64,000 nt of DNA, from contig KV424049.1 in the NCBI GenBank assembly GCA_001632435.1, positions 25,914 through 89,913 of the forward strand, given 5' to 3'. The DNA comes from Calocera cornea HHB12733 (Eukaryota; Basidiomycota; Dacrymycetes; Dacrymycetales; Dacrymycetaceae). The notes under the pieces are model-generated. The model made no database searches. It saw nothing but the letters and a program-made list of their open reading frames with translations, and was not told the DNA's origin. Both the position numbers and the translations under genes were made by a program. Position 1 is the stretch's first letter. Each line of letters starts with the position of its first letter. Positions 58,904-64,000 of this stretch are shown one piece after another.

Positions 58904-59462
58904 CTACGCCATTCCCATCGAGGGCAGAACCGACGCCGTTGTGACAATCGTGTAGGACATCGTCGACGAGTTCACGCCCGGGTCTATCGTAATACTCTGC
59001 GCCAGGGCAGTCGACATGTGCGCTTTCGACAGAAGCGCTGGATGAGCAATGGATGAGCAATGCGTGACCCGCCGAAGCCTGATTCTACATACCGAGAACA
59101 AGCACCGTGATCCCGAGCCCAAGCACGAGCAAGCTGACGAATATCCCGAAAGGCCGACCGTAGACCGGATCGTTCATCAGACGTCGGCACTCGGCATCCA
59201 ACCGAGCACAGAACACCCCCAGGGTGCGCGCGACCATCGCCAACGCGCACATGACCGCCCAAAGCCATATCAACAGCTGCGAGGGACCATAGACGACGAT
59301 CTGCGCAATCCACCACCCGCAGTTCGCACCCACCGCCTCGGGCGTGTATTGCTCGTACAACAGCAGCTGCTCGGGTTCTGAGCGCGCTTCTCACGCGGAT
59401 AATTCGCCTCCACTCACCGTCGGCAAGTCACTGACCCGTGGGTTTTGCGACCCTTCCGACAT
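58904..59462 (-). CDS. Small membrane protein of unknown function
   Basis: ATG at 59462 gives MSEGSQNPRVSDLPT, then a donor GTGAGT at about 59417; the next exon begins near 59375 with LLLYEQYTPEAVGANCGWWIAQ and contains two strong hydrophobic helices, LLIWLWAVMCALAMVA and FGIFVSLLVLGLGITVLVLG, separated by a short charged loop with two cysteines (FCARLDAECRRLM). A last exon supplies AHMSTALAQSITIDPGVN and a hydrophobic tail before TAG at 58904-58906. About 140 residues in all. The pattern suggests a small two- or three-pass membrane protein; I recognise no family. Confidence 0.45.
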
Positions 59463-60363
59463 TGTTATGCTTGTCGTCTTCAGATCGTAGATTGGGTGCG
59501 ACTCGTAGACTTGTGAAGGAACGTATGGCGGTGGTACACTGTATGTGGGAGCCGGGCGGACGATCAGGGTGCGCGCTAATGATCGGAGGCAAATCACGCA
59601 CCGGTCCCGGTCGGCGGAGGCAAATCCGTCAGCCTCGACGGAGGCAATTCCGTCAGCCTCCTGTCCCTCCGCAAAGGTAAACGACCTGGGGCCGCTTAGT
59701 CCAATGCTCTATAAACTATGTCAGTAAATGATCGAGTTTGCAGACAAACTCCGGGCTGACCTCGCCTATTGACCTCTCAACCCCATGTGCATCTTCGCAC
59801 GACCTCTCATCCAGCAGTCCTATCTCGCTGTAACCCCGTCCGACTCTGGGCCGATAACAGACGGAGCGCAGGATGCCTGCATCGTACCTCCGTCCCCACG
59901 CGCGTTCCACATCATGTCCTAGCTCACCCTCCCCTACTGCTTCCCCTCGGCGGTCTCCCATTTATTCTTCGGCGCTTGTGAAGGTTGGGGTGATCGCGCG
60001 AGCCCAGCTTCTACATCACAGGTCAGACGACTGAATCACCAATGAAGGACACCGCTCTCACCAGATCACTCCCCAGACCGTTCCACGGCAGGCAAACCTT
60101 TCCTCACTGTCACTCTACCGATAAGTTATAGATCCTCGTCCGACCGCGCTTCGTCTATATAGTAATGATATATCCAAGTTTAAGGTTAGAAGAGTAGTTC
60201 AGTGGTGTTAGGGAGCAAGCAGGCTTGGTCTTGCTGTCCGGCGAAGCGATACGTACAGCCTCCTGATTACGTGATCCGGAAGCTTTCAGTCCCATCGGTG
60301 TATAAGAGCAGCAACTCCGTCCTCCCCTCTCGACATGTTTCCCTTTCCTCCCCTCCTACTACC
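59463..60363. other. Divergent intergenic region with short repeats
   Basis: About 0.9 kb between opposing starts. It contains two tandem 24 bp units at 59615-59662 with a partial third copy near 59584. No supported gene; a D-arm-like string near 60195 is not a tRNA. Confidence 0.4.
59615..59662. repeat. Two imperfect 24 bp tandem units
   Basis: Units 59615-59638 and 59639-59662 share CGGAGGCAA..CCGTCAGCCTC with small differences; each has GAGGC and GCCTC ends that could pair. It lies upstream of the small membrane-protein gene. Confidence 0.75.
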
Positions 60364-61934
60364 ATGGCTCCTCGCCGTCCAAGAACCTTTGTTCTCCCAC
60401 CCGCTCTGACTTCAGCTCCTGTACTTTCCCATGCTCCTATCCCTGAAACGCCCGCTCCTACTTACGTGCGTCTTTCGTTGCGGTGATTGACTTCGGGCTC
60501 AATATGGGCAGAGCTTCGAGGCGGTTCTAGATGATGCATTTCCTTTAGGTAGGTTCATGCGGGGTGTGTTTACTCACGATGTCCATGTGAGTTATCGTTA
60601 ACATCCTTTCGACGCCCCACTCATGCTCCACAGCATGTTTACTTTCATCCCACTGCTACCGGGTTGGACATATCCGCGGTCGGGGATGATGGTCTATATG
60701 GTGCGTCCCATTGTTTCTCTCATTCACACGTTAGGTGACGCATATATGCTAGTAAATGCCACCCTTCGGCGTGAATGCTTTTCCTTCTACAATCTTCAAT
60801 ATCAACCGGCCGAGTTGCGCTATTCTACTGCACGGTTGCCTCTGGCCGCCTTCTTCGTCCTCATCGATCACTTCGGGGGTGCTGGGGGCTCCGGCTGCAC
60901 CGACTTTGCGAACATTAGATTCACGCAGCAATGGCACTTAGAAAATCTCCTTCAGCTCAGCACGCAGCATCACCTTCAACGAGCAGATCGCAATTATGCT
61001 GAGATGCGCTGGGCTGGTCCGGGCGAGGCATGGAATATGACCGTGTACGTCGCCTCTTGTATGCGAAGAAGATGTTTTCCCTGATGGTTCTGTAGTGGTG
61101 TTCTGGATGGACGTCGCCTTGACGAGGCACTCTCGACCTACCATGACGGGGAACCACAGGACATCCCCCTGGACCTCGAGGGCGGAATGTACGTGACCCT
61201 GGGCTAGCATATAGCTACCATTTTCTCATTGCTGATATCTCTCCATGTAGGCTGGTGAACGTCACGTTGAAGGTGCCCTGGCTGGTCGAGGCACTCATCG
61301 AACTCGCCCCGACCGGGGACGATATTCTCTTCGAGTTTACGCCTTTCCTGCCGCCGGCCCTACCGGCCAATGCAACTCCCGTGCAGATCAACGCCTCCCG
61401 ACGTCGGAGCTTCCTCCGTTCCCGACCCACTCTGCTTATGGAGGCTGGCGGGTTCTGCGTTCACACGGGCGTGAGTCCCTCCTTCCTCGGTCTGTAACTT
61501 ACGCTCACTCATCGTCCCTCCTAGATTTCTCTTCCTCTCGATTCTGAAATTTTTATCGAAACCGTCATCGAGCAACCCGTGTCTTTCAGGTAAGATCTCA
61601 CTCGGGTTACATCAGCCAATCTGACTCTTGTCGTAGCTATCGTTTCAAACACCTCATGCAAGTTTTGCCTATGCTTAGAATATCTAAACGAGCCCGTCTC
61701 ACTGTGGATCACCGTGGCGTCATGTCCATCGTTTGCTCCACACTGTATCCGCGGATCTCTACTGAGGGCACAGGCCGTGTCCTGCTTACTGATACCCCCG
61801 TCGCTTACACGGTGCGTCTCTCGCGCCATGACTGCGATCGAACTGACACGATACAGCTGTGCCCGCTGGGCTTCTCCCGTGCCTCTCAGGATGGGGTTCC
61901 CCCCGTCAACCAGGACCATCACGCCGCCACTTAA
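60364..61934 (+). CDS. RAD1: RAD1/Rec1 subunit of the 9-1-1 checkpoint clamp
   Basis: The 9-1-1 ring (Rad9-Hus1-Rad1) is loaded at damaged DNA and activates the checkpoint kinase. Exons join in phase to give two PCNA-like halves. Half 1: SFEAVLDDAFPL, FTHDVHVYFHPTATGLDISAVGDDGLYG, then DAYMLVNATLRRECF and LRYSTARLPLAAFFVLIDHFG. Half 2: LVNVTLKVPWLVEALIELAP, PTLLMEAGGFCVHTG, ISLPLDSEIFIETVIEQPVSFSYRFKHLMQVLPMLRISKRARLTVDHRGVMSI, which match the Rad1 pattern of strand, interdomain helix and the penultimate YRF.H sheet. Introns of 45-65 bp lie at about 60478, 60593, 60697, 61045, 61190, 61470, 61590 and 61812; the TAA is at 61932-61934. The centre between the halves is longer than in yeast. The gene could alternatively be a degenerated paralogue. 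Confidence 0.68.
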
Positions 61935-62487
61935 TGAACTCCAACGATATCTCACCAACGTAAGGTATGCTGTTGCTTCTCGTATGACGGTACTCATCGA
62001 TTGGCAGGGAAAGAACTGTTTTCATACCTCTGTAACGATCCTATGCACATCGCCCGGCTTCCCGGCAATGCCACTCTCAACGCCGACCTCGGCATTATAT
62101 CACTTCACCTCACTTTACCTGCCTCGCAATTTAGTCTCAACGTCATGATGTCTCGCCTCAGTGGAACTATGCCCAACGGGCTTCAATCATGTTCCATAGT
62201 ATTATGTATCACTTAGCACATCGTCCAAATAACATGCATGTGGACCACTACTATCGGGCTACCAGCACTCCGCACTATATGCCCCGCGACAGCGGTGCAT
62301 AGAGTGCGGACCCTCCTAGCACTCTCCGTTGCGTTTGTTCTGTTCTGATCCGGAGTCTTTCGCGACGCGACGCATTCTTTCGCGACGCGACACGACTTGA
62401 CGCAATTGAGAGCCCTTGCCGTAAAGCCACGTCCCAACCCCTCATTGTTCGGCCATCATCCCCTAACGTACGCTCGGTAAACCCACA
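61935..62487. other. Intergenic region after RAD1
   Basis: Contains a 72-codon frame (62001-62216) without recognisable features and a short TTCGCGACGCGAC direct duplication at about 62350-62390. No gene called. Confidence 0.35.
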
Positions 62488-64000
62488 ATGTCACTAAACT
62501 TGTCACCCGTGGTGAAGGCATTCCAGAGCGATGACATCGCCAATATGATTCTGGAGAAGATACTGGAACAGGATGGCTGGATTGGGGTTTGTGCTGTGAT
62601 GGAGACGTCGAGGACGATTTGCAACGCCATACTCAAGCTGGCTTCCAGAGGAGAAACGTGGAACCGCTTGACGAACGAGTGTCTTAGACAGCTGGGCAAG
62701 TGCGACCGCGCATCGGATCCCGAGGCAAGAGGGCATCAGAGAGTGAAAGAGAGAGAGGAGATAAAGGAGGAGGACTGTGCCAATGTATGCGCTCTGTTTC
62801 GGTCCTTGGAACCAACTCGTGACTAACATGGCTTATAGCTCAACTGGTTAACGGTGTATCGCCTGTGCAGATGCCGCGAGGTCGTCTTAAACTTCATACG
62901 ACATGAAGCACCAGAGTTATTGGCACAGCTCTGGTTCGACGCCGCCCAGAGGGTCAAGCACGCCGAAGCATTCTTTCGCGTGGAAACCGTGTGTTTGTAC
63001 ACTCAATTTCCAAGGGCCTTGGACGTTCTATCAGACCTCCTCTCCCACAGTCTTCTCAAGGCAGTTGATGTATCCATTCAAGCTCATTGGTCTCATGATC
63101 CCGAGTGGCCAAGGTCGTTGACAGATCTGACGCGGCACCTTAGAGAAGATGGATGCGCTCTGAGAAAGCTTACCTTGCGTGGATTCGATGGTCTATCCAA
63201 CTTCTTTGAAGTAGAGCTACGGGACTCCCTGGAGAACATGATTCACCTTCGCGAAGTTGCACTGGACGATGCCCTCCTCGTATCATCTATCTTGTCTACG
63301 CTCGGTCATCGCGCTACCCACTTGGAGCGCCTCGGCGTCTACTGCGGCAGCACATGGCGAGAGTACCCTCGGCTCCTTTCCATTACGCTGGTACAAGGTG
63401 TCTTCGCACATCTGACATGCTTACAGATTGAAGGCACGCTCGCAATGACAATTTCGGTGCTCGAGATATGCAAGGGGTTACACATGAAACAACTGGACAT
63501 CATGTGTATTCTCATACCAGAAACCGTCCTGCTGTTTTCAGCACTCCCAAGACGGCTGGTCCAGACTCAATGCTCGCTCGAATCCTTACAAATTGTCGTG
63601 GCTGCCCCTCAATCGGGCATCGCTAAGGCTCTCAATTGGGACATGCTGAAGGACCTCGCCCTGTGCCAACGGCTCCACGAGCTCCACATCGAGCTGCGAG
63701 GAAGCGCGATTGAAGGTCTGGGCGAATACTCATTATGCACCTTCACGATGTCTATGGTTCGCCTCGAGGTATTCCATTGTCTTTGGCACGGACAGCCTTG
63801 GTTGACCATCGACGCCATTTATAACCTGCTACGCTATGGGTCACGGCTAAAGCACATTACACTCGGCAGCATGGATCTCAGAGACACCGATACGGAGCCG
63901 CAGGACATCCCATCGCTGTCGAGGCACGTCACGGTGTCGATCGTTCGCGCCAAGCGCGCCTCCACAATGGACACTGCTAGCCTTCTGGCCTTGGGTCCCC
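62488..64000 (+). CDS. F-box/LRR-like protein, 5' part (runs off the right edge)
   Basis: Exon 1 is 62488-62784 and exon 2 starts at 62839 after a 54 bp intron (GTATGC...CTTATAG); the frame then stays open to the window edge, over 480 residues so far. The start has helices (VVKAFQSDDIANMILEKIL, GVCAVMETSRTICNAIL) resembling the beginning of a divergent F-box, followed by leucine-rich stretches (LRKLTLRGFDGLSNFFEV, LREVALDDALL, LERLGVYCG, LHELHIELRG) spaced like LRRs. Basidiomycetes carry large, rapidly evolving families of this shape; it would serve as a substrate adaptor of an SCF ubiquitin ligase. The F-box itself is too weak to be sure. Confidence 0.55.

Noticed and set aside
59582..59662. 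Possible CRISPR-like repeat-spacer array
   Set aside because: Only two adjacent units with no spacers, in a eukaryotic genome; it is a simple tandem repeat.
60170..60260. Possible tRNA because of a TAGTTCAGTGGT string
   Set aside because: No GGTTCRA T-loop at the right distance and no complementary acceptor arms.

Overview
The window reads as a stretch of nuclear chromosome from a mushroom-forming basidiomycete (Agaricomycetes). The genes are dense, most coding regions are cut by 50-65 bp GT-AG introns with CTNA-type branch sites, and several proteins are recognisable only as agaricomycete versions of eukaryotic families. I see no transposon, rRNA, tRNA or CRISPR. All assignments come from reading translated exons by eye; exon borders are given only where reading frame, splice sites and family conservation agree.

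Layout, left to right. 1-490 is the 3' end of an unrecognised gene. 583-6027 (-) is an MMS22/Mus7 replication-repair gene, head to head with a DNA ligase IV gene (6394-10676, +). From about 10.8 kb the base composition jumps to very GC-rich, and this block carries an NF-X1/FAP1 RING-R3H protein (-), an NKAP-type splicing/chromatin protein (+), a forkhead transcription factor (+), a serine carboxypeptidase (+), a mitochondrial ribosomal protein uL10m (-) head to head with a three-RRM protein (+), an Sds3-like HDAC-complex subunit (-) and the SF3b1/Hsh155 splicing factor (+). The GC-rich block ends inside the SF3b1 gene, near 31.0 kb.

The second half has ordinary composition: a YDR124W-like protein with a possible MADS-like N terminus (-), a DOPA 4,5-dioxygenase-like gene (+), the eEF2 chaperone HGH1 (-), a DHA1-type MFS transporter (+), a GATA-finger transcription factor (-), a conserved nuclear-looking protein of unknown function (-), the DEAD-box helicase DED1 (-), an ADF-H/coiled-coil/PH actin-associated protein (-), a large protein that I read as a divergent HECT-type ubiquitin ligase with an N-terminal Cys/His cluster (+), a small membrane protein (-), a RAD1-type 9-1-1 clamp subunit (+) and the start of an F-box/LRR-like gene that runs off the right edge.

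There is no obvious metabolic cluster. The recurring theme is genome maintenance (MMS22, LIG4, RAD1) and RNA processing (SF3b1, NKAP, DED1, RRM protein). The least explained items are the HECT-like gene at 54.9-58.6 kb, the MADS-like/YDR124W fusion at 32.7-34.8 kb, the ADF-H-PH protein, and the conserved unknown at 45.5-47.2 kb.
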